Shown here: positions 1 through 6,374 of the stretch, one piece after another
Layout: each line of letters begins with the position of its first letter
Position numbering within the stretch: position 1 is the stretch's first letter
Assembly: GCA_964194535.1 (NCBI GenBank)
Contig: CAXMMX010000123.1
Coordinates: 1-7,838 of the forward strand
DNA length: 7,838 nucleotides
Source of the DNA: UBA2767 sp964194535
GTDB lineage: Bacteria; Pseudomonadota; Alphaproteobacteria; Rhizobiales; Methyloligellaceae
Reading direction: 5' to 3'
The notes under the pieces: generated by a model
The model's database searches: none
What the model saw: only the letters and a program-made list of their open reading frames with translations
Told to the model about the DNA's origin: nothing
Translations under genes and position numbers: made by a program

Positions 1-28
1 GCTGGTCTTACCCGACGCTTTCCCAGAG

Positions 29-57
29 ATTAAAGTTTCGTAAGATTGCGGCGGCAA
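29..57 (-). promoter_or_regulatory. Sigma70-like promoter for a minus-strand gene beyond the left edge
   Basis: On the minus strand TTGCCG (52-57, 4 of 6 to TTGACA) and TTTAAT (29-34, 5 of 6 to TATAAT) are separated by exactly 17 bases. Transcription would start near base 22 and run out of the window. No start codon for a following gene is visible in bases 1-28. This is the best promoter match in the window. Bases 1-110 otherwise hold no gene and no clear terminator. Confidence 0.45.
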
Positions 58-86
58 TACGCTGTTTTCCTATGAAGCACATTCAT

Positions 87-104
87 GTGAACTGAAAGTG
101 AACC
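87..104 (-). promoter_or_regulatory. Direct repeat with PhoP-box geometry
   Basis: On the minus strand GGTTCA-N5-AGTTCA (equally, GTTCAC twice) repeats with an 11-base period. This is the layout of OmpR/PhoP-type operators (PhoP consensus G/T-GTTTA, five bases, G/T-GTTTA), with C for T at one position of each half. It lies between the end of the hydrolase-OsmC gene and a promoter aimed at the left edge. A single instance could be chance. Confidence 0.3.
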
Positions 105-110
105 CCCAGG

Positions 111-1346
111 TCATGAACTCATGAGAGTGGTAACAACCACCGCTCCCTGCTCCAGGGTTTTGTGAACCGGGCACTTGTCGGCGATCTCGGTAAGCCGTTT
201 GCGTGTGTCCTCGTCGAGATCACCTTCAAGCACCAATTCGCGCTCGAAGCGATCAATCTTCCCATCGCGCCCCTCCCCGCAATCCGCGCAGTCCTGCGCA
301 TGCACCTTGCCGTGACGAACATGGACGGACACACGATCAAGATCGATTTTCTTGTGATCCGCATACATGCGCAGCGTCATGGAGGTGCATGCACCCAGCG
401 CGGCAGAAAGAAGATCGTATGGGCTGAGGCCGGTATCAAGCCCGCCATAGCCCACCGGTTCGTCCGCCATGAGACGGTGTGCGCCGGACACCACTTCTGA
501 CTGGAACTTGCCGCTCCGGGTTTCAGCAACGCTGACCTGCCCCTCCGGGCCTGGAAAGGGCAGCATTGATTTGGCGTCTTCGGCGGAAATGAAACGAGAA
601 GCCCAGGCGCTCAGGACATCGGCGACATAGACCGCATCGGAACGCCGGCTCAAAAGGTGATCGGCATCATCGAGCGAGATAAAGCTTTTGGGGTGCTTGG
701 CCGCCTGGAAAATAGCCGCCGCGTTCTCGATGCCTACGATTGCATCGCGCGGTGCGTGGAACACAATCAGCGCCTTGCCCATTTTGGAAATACGCTTGTC
801 GACGTTCTGCGCCTTCAGATCGTCGAGGAATTGCTTTTTGATGGTGAAGTTGCGCCCGGCGAGTTTCACCTCGGCGTTGCCGGTCTTCTCAATCTCGTCG
901 ATCTTGGCGCCGAAATTATGCACCACATGATCCGCTTCCGCCGGCGCGCCGATTGTGGCGATGGCTTTTGCTTCCGGCACATCGCCCGCCACAACGAGCA
1001 CGGCAGCACCGCCAAGAGAGTGACCGATGAGGATTTCCGGCGCACAATGGTTTTCGCGCAAATAGTCGGCAGCCCTTTTCAGGTCTTCGACATTGGAGGA
1101 GAAATTGGTGTTGGCGAACTCGCCCTCGCTTGCGCCTAGCCCGGTGAAATCAAAGCGCAGAACCGCAAAGCCGCACTCTACGAGCGCTTCGGATATGCGC
1201 GCGGCGGCAAAAATATCCTTGGAGCAGGTGAAGCAATGGGCGAACAACGCATAGGCGCGTGGGCTGCCGGCCGGCGTGTCCAGGCGTGCTGCAAGCGCTT
1301 CTCCGGAGCTTCCGGGAAAGGTGAGTTTTTCAGAAGATGTGGGCAT
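111..1346 (-). CDS. Bifunctional alpha/beta hydrolase - OsmC-family fusion protein
   Basis: This is a 411-residue cytoplasmic two-domain protein with no signal peptide. Residues about 1-255 are an alpha/beta hydrolase. The oxyanion region is FAHCFTCSKD, the nucleophile elbow is GHSLGG with Ser110, and the probable acid and base are Asp201 (HAPRDAIVG) and His230 (DADHLLS). Residues about 265-411 are an OsmC/Ohr-like domain, with conserved GGLDTGLSPYDLLSAALGACTS (Cys320) and ADKCPVHKTL (Cys392). These are the peroxidatic and resolving cysteines by which OsmC proteins reduce organic hydroperoxides. An extra DCADC (Cys353, Cys356) lies between them. The fusion architecture is known in proteobacteria; the hydrolase substrate is unknown, perhaps an ester or lipid-derived molecule feeding the peroxidase site. 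The start at 1346 has AAGGAG 7 bases upstream. It lies 77 bases after ccmH in the same direction; no terminator is evident between, so partial cotranscription is possible. Confidence 0.93.
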   Translation of the reverse strand: MPTSSEKLTFPGSSGEALAARLDTPAGSPRAYALFAHCFTCSKDIFAAARISEALVECGFAVLRFDFTGLGASEGEFANTNFSSNVEDLKRAADYLRENHCAPEILIGHSLGGAAVLVVAGDVPEAKAIATIGAPAEADHVVHNFGAKIDEIEKTGNAEVKLAGRNFTIKKQFLDDLKAQNVDKRISKMGKALIVFHAPRDAIVGIENAAAIFQAAKHPKSFISLDDADHLLSRRSDAVYVADVLSAWASRFISAEDAKSMLPFPGPEGQVSVAETRSGKFQSEVVSGAHRLMADEPVGYGGLDTGLSPYDLLSAALGACTSMTLRMYADHKKIDLDRVSVHVRHGKVHAQDCADCGEGRDGKIDRFERELVLEGDLDEDTRKRLTEIADKCPVHKTLEQGAVVVTTLMSS

Positions 1347-1384
1347 AAGCCGGCTCCTTGAGCGGGGGGTCGTTCGCCAGCTTA
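1346..1384 (-). promoter_or_regulatory. RNA hairpin covering the ribosome binding region of the hydrolase-OsmC gene
   Basis: On the minus strand TAAGCTGGC (1376-1384) can pair with GCCGGCTTA (1346-1354): nine consecutive pairs, one of them G-U. The 3' arm ends on the A of the start codon. The 21-base loop carries most of the Shine-Dalgarno AAGGAG (AAGGA in the loop, the final G in the stem), with 7 bases to the ATG. Such a structure could restrict initiation until melted or bound. The pairing is seen directly; a regulatory role is inference. Confidence 0.45.
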
Positions 1385-1423
1385 AGATGGGTCAGGAGAG
1401 AGAGTTGAACAAGAGGTCCGGGA

Positions 1424-1900
1424 TCAGATCTCTTTCAGCAGCTTTTTAAGTTCGCGTTTCTCTTTCGCGGATAGCCCTTTGGAGGTTCGTGAGCGGGCCT
1501 CCTCAGAGCGTCGTTTGTATGACCTGAACATCACGAATATACCGATCAGAAAGAGCAGAGGCGGCGCGATCCACAGCAGCAATGTATGTGGCGCGAAACG
1601 GGGCCGTAACAGCACAAACTCGCCATAGCGCGCGGCGATGAAATCGATCACCTCCTCGTTTGTTTCGCCCCTGGTCAGGCGATCGCGCACAAGAATACGT
1701 AAATCCTTGGCGAGCGGCGCATTGGAATCATCGATTGACTGATTCTGACAGACAAGACAGCGCAGTTCGAGAGAGATGTCACGGGCGCGGGACTCAAGGA
1801 CAGGATCTTTGAGAATTTCATCCGGCTCCACCGCCTGAACAGACATCACCGGCAGCACCAGGATAAGCGCCAGAAATGCCAATGTGACGAAACGAACCAT
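1424..1900 (-). CDS. ccmH: Cytochrome c maturation thiol-disulfide protein CcmH (CycL)
   Basis: CcmH is a membrane-anchored periplasmic redox protein that helps keep or deliver the apocytochrome CxxCH cysteines reduced for CcmF. The 158 residues begin with a signal peptide (about 1-23, ending SVQA). The three-helix redox domain follows, with the signature LRCLVCQNQSIDDSNAPLAKDLR (Cys48 and Cys51), and then FIAARYGEFVLLRPRF. A membrane helix lies at about 106-126 and a short basic cytoplasmic tail ends ELKKLLKEI. This is the short CcmH form seen when the TPR part is a separate CcmI, as here. It starts 4 bases after the ccmF stop with only a weak CGGAA upstream, so translational coupling to ccmF is likely. 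It is the last recognisable ccm gene; the next gene starts 77 bases on. Confidence 0.97.
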   Translation of the reverse strand: MVRFVTLAFLALILVLPVMSVQAVEPDEILKDPVLESRARDISLELRCLVCQNQSIDDSNAPLAKDLRILVRDRLTRGETNEEVIDFIAARYGEFVLLRPRFAPHTLLLWIAPPLLFLIGIFVMFRSYKRRSEEARSRTSKGLSAKEKRELKKLLKEI

Positions 1901-1904
1901 GCCG

Positions 1905-3887
1905 TTATTCCGCAGGAACCGGACTGGCCCCGGCGCGTGCGCGCTTTGGCGCGCCTACCCTCAAGCGCCTGTCGGACAGCGACAACAAGCCACCGAAAAA
2001 CATGATCAGCGTGCCGATCCAGATGAATCGCACCAACGGATTGAAGTAGAGACGGAAGGTAAAGGCCCCGTCTTTAAGTTCATCACCCAGAACCGAATAG
2101 AGATCGCCGGTCCATGCGGCATGGATGCCGGCCTCGGTGGTTGCCGTTTTGGGCGCAACATAAAGTCGCTTGGAAGGCATCAGCCGGGTTATTTCTTCAC
2201 CACCACGACTGACGATGATCAAACCGATTTGCTCGCGATAGTTCGGCCCCTGAGACGGCGCGACGCCGGCAAACTTTAACTCGTAACCGGCAATCGAAGT
2301 GCTCTCACCCGGTTTAAGGGATGTGATTTTCTCGCTCTGCCACGCTGTTGTCGCGACTATGCCAAGCACCATGACACCGACACCGATATGAGCAAAAGTC
2401 GATCCATAGGCTGCGCGCGGCAGGTTGGCCAAGCGGCGGAAAACCTCACTCCACGGCGCACGGAACATTTTCACCCGGAATGCCATTTCCGACACAGCAC
2501 CGGCAATCACCCATATGCCCAGACCCAGACCAAGGGGTGCGAGCCAGGGGCCAGGGCCGGAAACAGCGTAAGCGGCGATAATGACCAGCATGGTGACAAT
2601 CGCGGCAACCGACAGGCGCTGCGAAGCACCCAAGATGTCGCCGCGTTTCCAGGCCATGAATGGCCCAAAGGGAACCGCCATAAGCAGCGGCACCATCAGC
2701 GGCCCGAAAGTGGCATTGAAGAAGGGCGGCCCAACAGAAATTTTAGCGCCCGTAACCGCCTCAAGTGCCATCGGGTACAAAGTGCCAATGAAAACGGCGG
2801 CACAGGCGGTCGTGATAAGCAGATTATTCAGCACCAGAGCCCCTTCCCGGCTGACCGGTGCGAAGATACCGCCCTGGCGTAACACCTGCGCGCGCGCCGT
2901 GAACAATGCGAGCGCGCCGCCAATGAACAGCACCATGATGCCGAGAATGAAAACGCCGCGTGCCGGATCGACGGCGAATGCGTGGACAGAAGTAAGAACG
3001 CCGGAACGCACCAGGAAGGTGCCCATCAAGCTCAAGGAGAATGTCAGGATGGCGAGCAAAATGGTCCAGACCTTCAATGCGTCACGCTTTTCCATGACGA
3101 TGGCTGAATGTAAAAGCGCGGTGCCCGCGAGCCACGGCATGAAGGAGGCATTTTCGACCGGATCCCAGAACCACCAACCGCCCCAGCCGAGCTCGTAATA
3201 AGCCCACCAGGAGCCCATGGCGATGCCGAGTGTCAGGCACATCCAGGCGGCAAGCGTCCAAGGCCTGACCCATCGCGCCCATGCCGGATCAATACGGCCG
3301 GTAATGAGTGCGGCGACAGCGAAAGAGAAGGCCATGGAGAAGCCCACATAGCCCGCATAGAGGAAGGGAGGATGAAAGGAGAGCGCTGGATCCTGCAGGA
3401 TAGGGTTGAGACCGCGCCCCTCGAAGGGTGCGGGATCGATGCGCATGAAGGGATTGGATGTGGTGATGATAAAGGTGAGAAAAGCCACAGAGATTGAGCC
3501 CTGAACACCCAGCACATTGGCCTTGAGATCAGGCGGTAGGTTGCGCCCGAACACGGCTACTGCGCACCCGAACAGCGCCAGGATCAGAACCCACAGAATC
3601 ATGGAACCTTCATGGTTCCCCCATACACCGCTGATCTTGTACAGCAGAGGCTTGGCTGAGTGGGAATTCTCGACCACGTTCAGTAACGAGAAGTCAGAAG
3701 CGACATAGGCCGCCATCAGGGCAAAAAAGGCAATCAACAGAAAACAGAATTGCGCCTGTGCTGCAGGGACGCCGACACGCATGAGCGTATAATCGCCCCG
3801 TTGCGCCCCCCAGACAGGCAGTATGGTCTGGGCCAGCGCCACGCAGAGCGCCAGTATCAAGGCAAAATGACCGATCTCGACTATCAC
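1905..3887 (-). CDS. ccmF: Haem lyase subunit CcmF (CycK)
   Basis: CcmF is the polytopic inner-membrane core of the System I cytochrome c synthetase. It receives haem from CcmE and ligates it to the CxxCH cysteines of apocytochrome c held by CcmH and CcmI. The 660-residue product has many hydrophobic helices throughout. The tryptophan-rich WWD domain is at about 227-252 (GWGGWWFWDPVENASFMPWL). His172 (SFHPPFLYAGY), His260 (LLHSAI), His302 (TSVHAF) and His500 (FAHIGVGVMVLG) correspond to the haem-related histidines known in E. coli CcmF. A periplasmic domain before the last helix (about 510-610) and a basic C-terminus complete the fold. The start is a GTG at 3887, chosen because no ATG fits and the N-terminus MIVEIGHFALILAL is typical; GGGAGGAG lies about 10 bases upstream. 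The stop is only 4 bases before ccmH, implying coupled translation. Length and motifs are normal. Confidence 0.97.
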   Translation of the reverse strand: MIVEIGHFALILALCVALAQTILPVWGAQRGDYTLMRVGVPAAQAQFCFLLIAFFALMAAYVASDFSLLNVVENSHSAKPLLYKISGVWGNHEGSMILWVLILALFGCAVAVFGRNLPPDLKANVLGVQGSISVAFLTFIITTSNPFMRIDPAPFEGRGLNPILQDPALSFHPPFLYAGYVGFSMAFSFAVAALITGRIDPAWARWVRPWTLAAWMCLTLGIAMGSWWAYYELGWGGWWFWDPVENASFMPWLAGTALLHSAIVMEKRDALKVWTILLAILTFSLSLMGTFLVRSGVLTSVHAFAVDPARGVFILGIMVLFIGGALALFTARAQVLRQGGIFAPVSREGALVLNNLLITTACAAVFIGTLYPMALEAVTGAKISVGPPFFNATFGPLMVPLLMAVPFGPFMAWKRGDILGASQRLSVAAIVTMLVIIAAYAVSGPGPWLAPLGLGLGIWVIAGAVSEMAFRVKMFRAPWSEVFRRLANLPRAAYGSTFAHIGVGVMVLGIVATTAWQSEKITSLKPGESTSIAGYELKFAGVAPSQGPNYREQIGLIIVSRGGEEITRLMPSKRLYVAPKTATTEAGIHAAWTGDLYSVLGDELKDGAFTFRLYFNPLVRFIWIGTLIMFFGGLLSLSDRRLRVGAPKRARAGASPVPAE

Positions 3888-3923
3888 TTGATTCTCACTC
3901 CTCCCGAGGCCCTCACCTGAACA

Positions 3924-4379
3924 TCAGTTCGACTTGGGCTTGGTCCCTTCACCTTGCCAGACACCCTGTTTCTTCAAGGCTTCCGCAACTTCCGGCGGCA
4001 TGTAATTCTCATCATGCTTGGCCAGGACGCTGTCTGCGATAAATACGCCGTCGCTCCCGAGCTTGCCTTCTGTCACCACACCCTGACCCTCGCGGAACAA
4101 ATCCGGAAGTACACCTGTATACATGACGGATATCGTTTTAGCCGTATCTGTCACGGTGAATTGTACAGTTGTCTTCTCCCCGCGCTTGACACTCCCCTCC
4201 TTGACCAGACCGCCAAGCCGGATGCGCTGGCCGGGTTTGATCCGTTTTTCCGCCACGTCGCTCGGACTGTAGAAAAAGACAATTGAATCTTCCAGCGCGA
4301 ACATGACAAGCCCAACGGCAAGGCCGAGCACCGCCAGGCTCATTCCAATCAAAACCGATCTGCGCTGTTTCCGGGTCAT
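3924..4379 (-). CDS. ccmE: Cytochrome c maturation haem chaperone CcmE (CycJ)
   Basis: CcmE is a periplasm-facing, membrane-anchored chaperone that binds haem covalently on a histidine and hands it to CcmF. The 151-residue protein has a basic N-terminus (MTRKQRRS), one signal-anchor helix (about 9-29) and an OB-fold beta domain (about 35-125) with GGLVKEGSVKRG, VMYTGVLPDLFREGQGVVTEG and the haem-attachment motif LAKHDENYMPPE. His122 is the haem ligand and Tyr126 the conserved tyrosine of HxxxY. The flexible basic C-terminus is of the usual length. It lies between ccmI and ccmF with short gaps, and its stop is 36 bases before the ccmF start. The start at 4379 gives the expected signal-anchor; its ribosome binding site is unusually distant (see the mini-ORF). 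Nothing is truncated and all key residues are present. Confidence 0.97.
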   Translation of the reverse strand: MTRKQRRSVLIGMSLAVLGLAVGLVMFALEDSIVFFYSPSDVAEKRIKPGQRIRLGGLVKEGSVKRGEKTTVQFTVTDTAKTISVMYTGVLPDLFREGQGVVTEGKLGSDGVFIADSVLAKHDENYMPPEVAEALKKQGVWQGEGTKPKSN

Positions 4380-4387
4380 GGTCCCAT
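4376..4387 (-). promoter_or_regulatory. Three-codon mini-ORF overlapping the ccmE start (ATG GGA CCA TGA)
   Basis: The Shine-Dalgarno-like AAGGA (4393-4397) lies 13 bases from the ccmE ATG, which is long, but only 5 bases from an out-of-frame ATG at 4387. That ATG opens a three-codon ORF whose TGA overlaps the ccmE ATG as ATGA. Ribosomes could initiate on the mini-ORF and restart on ccmE. This is visible in the sequence, but its use is inference. Confidence 0.3.
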
Positions 4388-4412
4388 TAAATTCCTTGTG
4401 AACTGTGGAGGC

Positions 4413-5588
4413 TTAAAGGCCCAGTGAGTTTGCCAGTTCATCCAGGGACGCGAGCGACTTGGGATCTTCCACAAATACGCCACGCGCATCGGCAAGCATC
4501 TTCACTGCCTCTTGCTTTCTGCCCAGAACAATATAGCTGCGAACCAGTCGCTTCCATTCTTCAATGCTGCCGCCCTCGTTCTTGAGCCGTTCGGCGAGCC
4601 CTGCAACCATTTGCGCGATCATCGCGGACCTGTCCTGGGAACTCATACCCCGCGCGGCCGCAACATCCTCCTGACTTGGCCCCTTCGCAACTCCCGCGCC
4701 AAACGCCGCGCCGGTATCGGCTGTGGGTTTATCGCTGGCAGCAGATCCACCCCGCTGCTCAATCGCGGCGAGCCGCTGCCGCACCGCTTCGCGCCAGGGT
4801 GCATCTTCTGTACTCCGCTTCAGCAGATCGCGCCAGGCTTCGGCCGCCTGATCGAACTGCCCGTCCTGCTCCTGCGCTACCGCCAGCCAGAAATGGGCCC
4901 GAATCAATGATCCGTCCCCCGCAGCGGCTTTCTGCAGCGCCAGTCGCGCAGGTTCGGTAACAACACCATCGTGGGACAGGACCAACGCATTGCCATAATC
5001 CACGAGGCGCCGGGGCGTTTCGCCAAGCAACCTGAGCGCCTTTTCAAATGCCTCGGATGCATCGCCGTAGCGCTGCTGCCTCAAATAGACGGGGGCAAGA
5101 ACCTCCCAACCGCCCCCATCTTGGGGGTAGTCGCGCAACCGAGCCTCAACTCGCGCCACCAGCGTTTCAATTTTCTTCGCGCCGGAGGTGTTTTTGAGGC
5201 GTGCGGCCAGCGGCCTGTCAGGCAAGGCCGGCGAACCATATACCAGATACAGCGCGGCACTGGTGACAGGCACAAAGATGAATGTGCAAATCAGCGCCAG
5301 CGCGGGGAAATTACCGCCCCGCTTATCCGATGCAGATGCTCTAGCGTTGTCACTGGTCCGGGCCGCCGCAAGGAGCCGCCGCGACACTTCTGTCCGTGCG
5401 GCTTCTGCCTCGGTCTTGGAGATAACGCCACGCTCTTTTTCTGTGATGATTTCGTCGAGCTGATCCTTGAACACGGCAGTGTCATAGGCCCCGGCTTCCA
5501 GTTCCTGCTTACCAGGGCGCAACATCGGCCACAGGACCGCAATCATTGCCGCCGTGGTCAGTCCTGCGAATATTATCCAGAGAATCAT
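4413..5588 (-). CDS. ccmI: Cytochrome c maturation protein CcmI (CycH), apocytochrome c chaperone
   Basis: CcmI is an inner-membrane protein that holds unfolded apocytochrome c by its C-terminal part and presents it to the CcmF-CcmH haem ligation complex. The 391 residues show a first membrane helix (about 1-22, ending WPMLRPG). A charged cytoplasmic loop follows, with FKDQLDEIITEKERGVIS and further heptad-like residues. A second helix lies at about 95-117. The periplasmic TPR region (about 137-277) includes DGGGWEVLAPVYLRQQRYGDA and DQAAEAWRDLL, and a conserved C-terminal domain ends in LDELANSLGL. I chose the ATG at 5588, which opens directly on the membrane helix and has AGAAAGGG just upstream. 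An in-frame ATG at 5615 would add MSLAERAWE without a recognisable ribosome binding site. It is the first gene of the ccm operon, and its stop is 33 bases before ccmE. The length is normal for alphaproteobacterial CcmI. Confidence 0.95.
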   Translation of the reverse strand: MILWIIFAGLTTAAMIAVLWPMLRPGKQELEAGAYDTAVFKDQLDEIITEKERGVISKTEAEAARTEVSRRLLAAARTSDNARASASDKRGGNFPALALICTFIFVPVTSAALYLVYGSPALPDRPLAARLKNTSGAKKIETLVARVEARLRDYPQDGGGWEVLAPVYLRQQRYGDASEAFEKALRLLGETPRRLVDYGNALVLSHDGVVTEPARLALQKAAAGDGSLIRAHFWLAVAQEQDGQFDQAAEAWRDLLKRSTEDAPWREAVRQRLAAIEQRGGSAASDKPTADTGAAFGAGVAKGPSQEDVAAARGMSSQDRSAMIAQMVAGLAERLKNEGGSIEEWKRLVRSYIVLGRKQEAVKMLADARGVFVEDPKSLASLDELANSLGL

Positions 5589-5632
5589 TTCCCAAGCCCT
5601 TTCTGCCAGAGACATTACGCGGGCAGTTCCAA

Positions 5633-5662
5633 GGGATAAGCACGGCTGAGACGCGCGGGCAA
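5633..5662 (-). promoter_or_regulatory. Possible promoter for the ccmIEFH operon
   Basis: On the minus strand TTGCCC (5657-5662, 4 of 6 to TTGACA) is followed after 17-18 bases by TTATCC/TATCCC (5633-5639), a weak -10. The position, about 45-75 bases upstream of the ccmI ATG, is suitable, but the -10 is poor. The operon could instead start further upstream or be read through from the lipoprotein gene. Confidence 0.22.
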
Positions 5663-5663
5663 G

Positions 5664-5726
5664 TTACGTCCGTGAAAGAATGGGTGATTTAGACGCGACG
5701 AATTGGCGCGCACACCCCCCTGCCAT
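5664..5726 (-). CDS. Possible 20-codon leader ORF upstream of ccmI
   Basis: An ATG at 5726 opens a 20-residue frame, MAGGCARQFVASKSPILSRT, ending at TAA. Directly upstream is GGAGGAGGTC, one of the strongest Shine-Dalgarno-like stretches in the window; GGAGG is 5 bases from the ATG. The ORF lies wholly between the lipoprotein stop and ccmI and ends 75 bases before the ccmI start I prefer. It has no homopolymeric codon run typical of a classical attenuator peptide and no membrane segment. It may be a leader peptide, a small protein, or a chance match. The support is only the ribosome binding site and position. Confidence 0.3.
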   Translation of the reverse strand: MAGGCARQFVASKSPILSRT

Positions 5727-5739
5727 GACCTCCTCCAGA

Positions 5740-5759
5740 CCCACTCATGTGCTGAGGGG
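5740..5759 (-). other. Hairpin between the lipoprotein gene and the ccmI leader
   Basis: On the minus strand, CCC-CTCA and TGAG-T-GGG pair into a 7-bp stem with one bulged T and the loop GCACA. It starts three bases after the lipoprotein stop. There is no T-run after it, so it is a poor intrinsic terminator; it may protect the 3' end of the lipoprotein mRNA or mark a factor-dependent stop. Confidence 0.4.
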
Positions 5760-5761
5760 AC

Positions 5762-6226
5762 CTAGCTGACCTTGTGCCAGGTTCCGTCAGGTTTGCGGCA
5801 TGCGTTGCCACTTATGGTTTCCGGGCGGCCATCAATATAGATGGTGTGGGTGTAGGTTCGGCAATGCTGTGCATTTGCCATGTAAGGCTTGCCTGGAACA
5901 ACGTTGCCATAGTGTCCCGTATTCGGGTTGCGCCACGGCGTTGCAGTGCCGACCCCGCCAGTTTCCAGGGCGCGATACTCCGCCTCCATCGCCGCGCGGC
6001 GGTCGACCTCGTCCATGCGTCTGCCAATTTCATTGCCAACCACACCGCCGAGAAAGGCTCCAATCATTGCGCCCGCAATCCGGCCATCGCCCTTTCCGAC
6101 CTGGCTGCCGAGAAGACCGCCAGCGACTGCGCCAAGGACAGTGCCTGATTGTGCGTTACGGCCTGGCCCGCATGCCGTAAGCGTCATGGGAATGAGAAGC
6201 GTGGCCAGGATGACCTTCAATCGCAT
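5762..6226 (-). CDS. Glycine-zipper outer-membrane lipoprotein, 17 kDa surface antigen / RT0821 family
   Basis: This encodes a 154-residue predicted lipoprotein. The N-terminus MRLKVILATLLIPMTLTAC is a signal peptide with an LTAC lipobox; Cys19 would be lipidated, and Gly at +2 predicts export to the outer membrane. Residues 28-70 are a glycine zipper (GAVAGGLLGSQVG, then GAMIGAFLGGVVGNEIGRRMD), that is, two small-residue helices thought to pack in the membrane. The C-terminal half (W98, N100, TGHYG, P111, Y115) with Cys122 and Cys143 in NACRKPDGTW matches the soluble domain of rickettsial 17 kDa antigen-type proteins; the two Cys could form a disulfide. The start at 6226 is chosen because GAGGA lies 7 bases upstream and the signal peptide begins there; an in-frame ATG at 6289 would put an unrelated polar leader in front. 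It has its own spacing from the kinase and from ccmI. The family function is not well defined; an envelope-structure role is likely. Confidence 0.87.
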   Translation of the reverse strand: MRLKVILATLLIPMTLTACGPGRNAQSGTVLGAVAGGLLGSQVGKGDGRIAGAMIGAFLGGVVGNEIGRRMDEVDRRAAMEAEYRALETGGVGTATPWRNPNTGHYGNVVPGKPYMANAQHCRTYTHTIYIDGRPETISGNACRKPDGTWHKVS

Positions 6227-6264
6227 GTTATTGTCCTCGCAAATATGGCTGCGATCCATTTCAG

Positions 6265-6279
6265 GCTGGCCTTGCCAGC
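6265..6279 (-). other. Hairpin in the lipoprotein 5' untranslated region
   Basis: GCTGGC and GCCAGC form a perfect 6-bp inverted repeat around a 3-base loop, about 38 bases upstream of the lipoprotein ATG. No T-run follows, so it does not look like a terminator. It may stabilise the leader RNA or simply be chance. Confidence 0.3.
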
Positions 6280-6300
6280 TCTGCCGCATCTGAACGCACT

Positions 6301-6328
6301 ATTATGATACTCTCGCCAAGTCCCTTAA
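6301..6328 (-). promoter_or_regulatory. Possible promoter for the glycine-zipper lipoprotein gene
   Basis: On the minus strand, CATAAT (6301-6306, 5 of 6 to the -10 consensus) lies 16 bases downstream of TTAAGG (6323-6328, a poor -35). It sits between the candidate terminator and the lipoprotein start, about 75 bases upstream of the ATG, which is the right place for an independent promoter. The weak -35 suggests either low strength or activator dependence. Confidence 0.3.
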
Positions 6329-6334
6329 GATACG

Positions 6335-6358
6335 AAAAATCAGGCGAAAATTCGGCCT
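6335..6358 (-). terminator. Candidate intrinsic terminator after the histidine kinase
   Basis: On the minus strand, AGGC and GCCT (arms at 6355-6358 and 6342-6345) can pair, and an inner GA/TC pairing extends the stem past one bulged C. The hairpin is followed by GA and five T residues (6335-6339). It begins 16 bases after the kinase stop and precedes the lipoprotein gene, as expected for the end of a regulator-kinase transcript. The stem is short and A+T-rich near the loop, so efficiency is probably modest. Confidence 0.4.
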
Positions 6359-6374
6359 CTGACAATTTTCAAGG

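Noticed and set aside
657..1139. A 160-codon plus-strand frame opposite the hydrolase domain
   Set aside because: It lies fully opposite the catalytic part of the hydrolase-OsmC gene, with no ribosome binding site or family resemblance.
2581..3198. A 205-codon open frame on the plus strand opposite ccmF
   Set aside because: It is antisense to the conserved WWD region of ccmF; the composition is that of a shadow frame and no motif is visible.
5603..5626. CTGCC/GGCAG five-pair hairpin around the upstream ccmI ATG at 5615
   Set aside because: The stem is short with a 14-base loop and could easily be chance; noted only because it includes the rejected start codon.
4971..5639. A 222-codon open frame on the plus strand opposite ccmI
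   Set aside because: It is antisense to a well-supported ccmI, its product is rich in Arg, Gln, His, Pro and Cys with no recognisable domain, and it is a by-product of codon bias in the real gene.
6227..6289. The longer lipoprotein start at 6289
   Set aside because: It would place 21 polar residues before the signal peptide; the ATG at 6226 has GAGGA at proper spacing and begins a normal lipoprotein signal.
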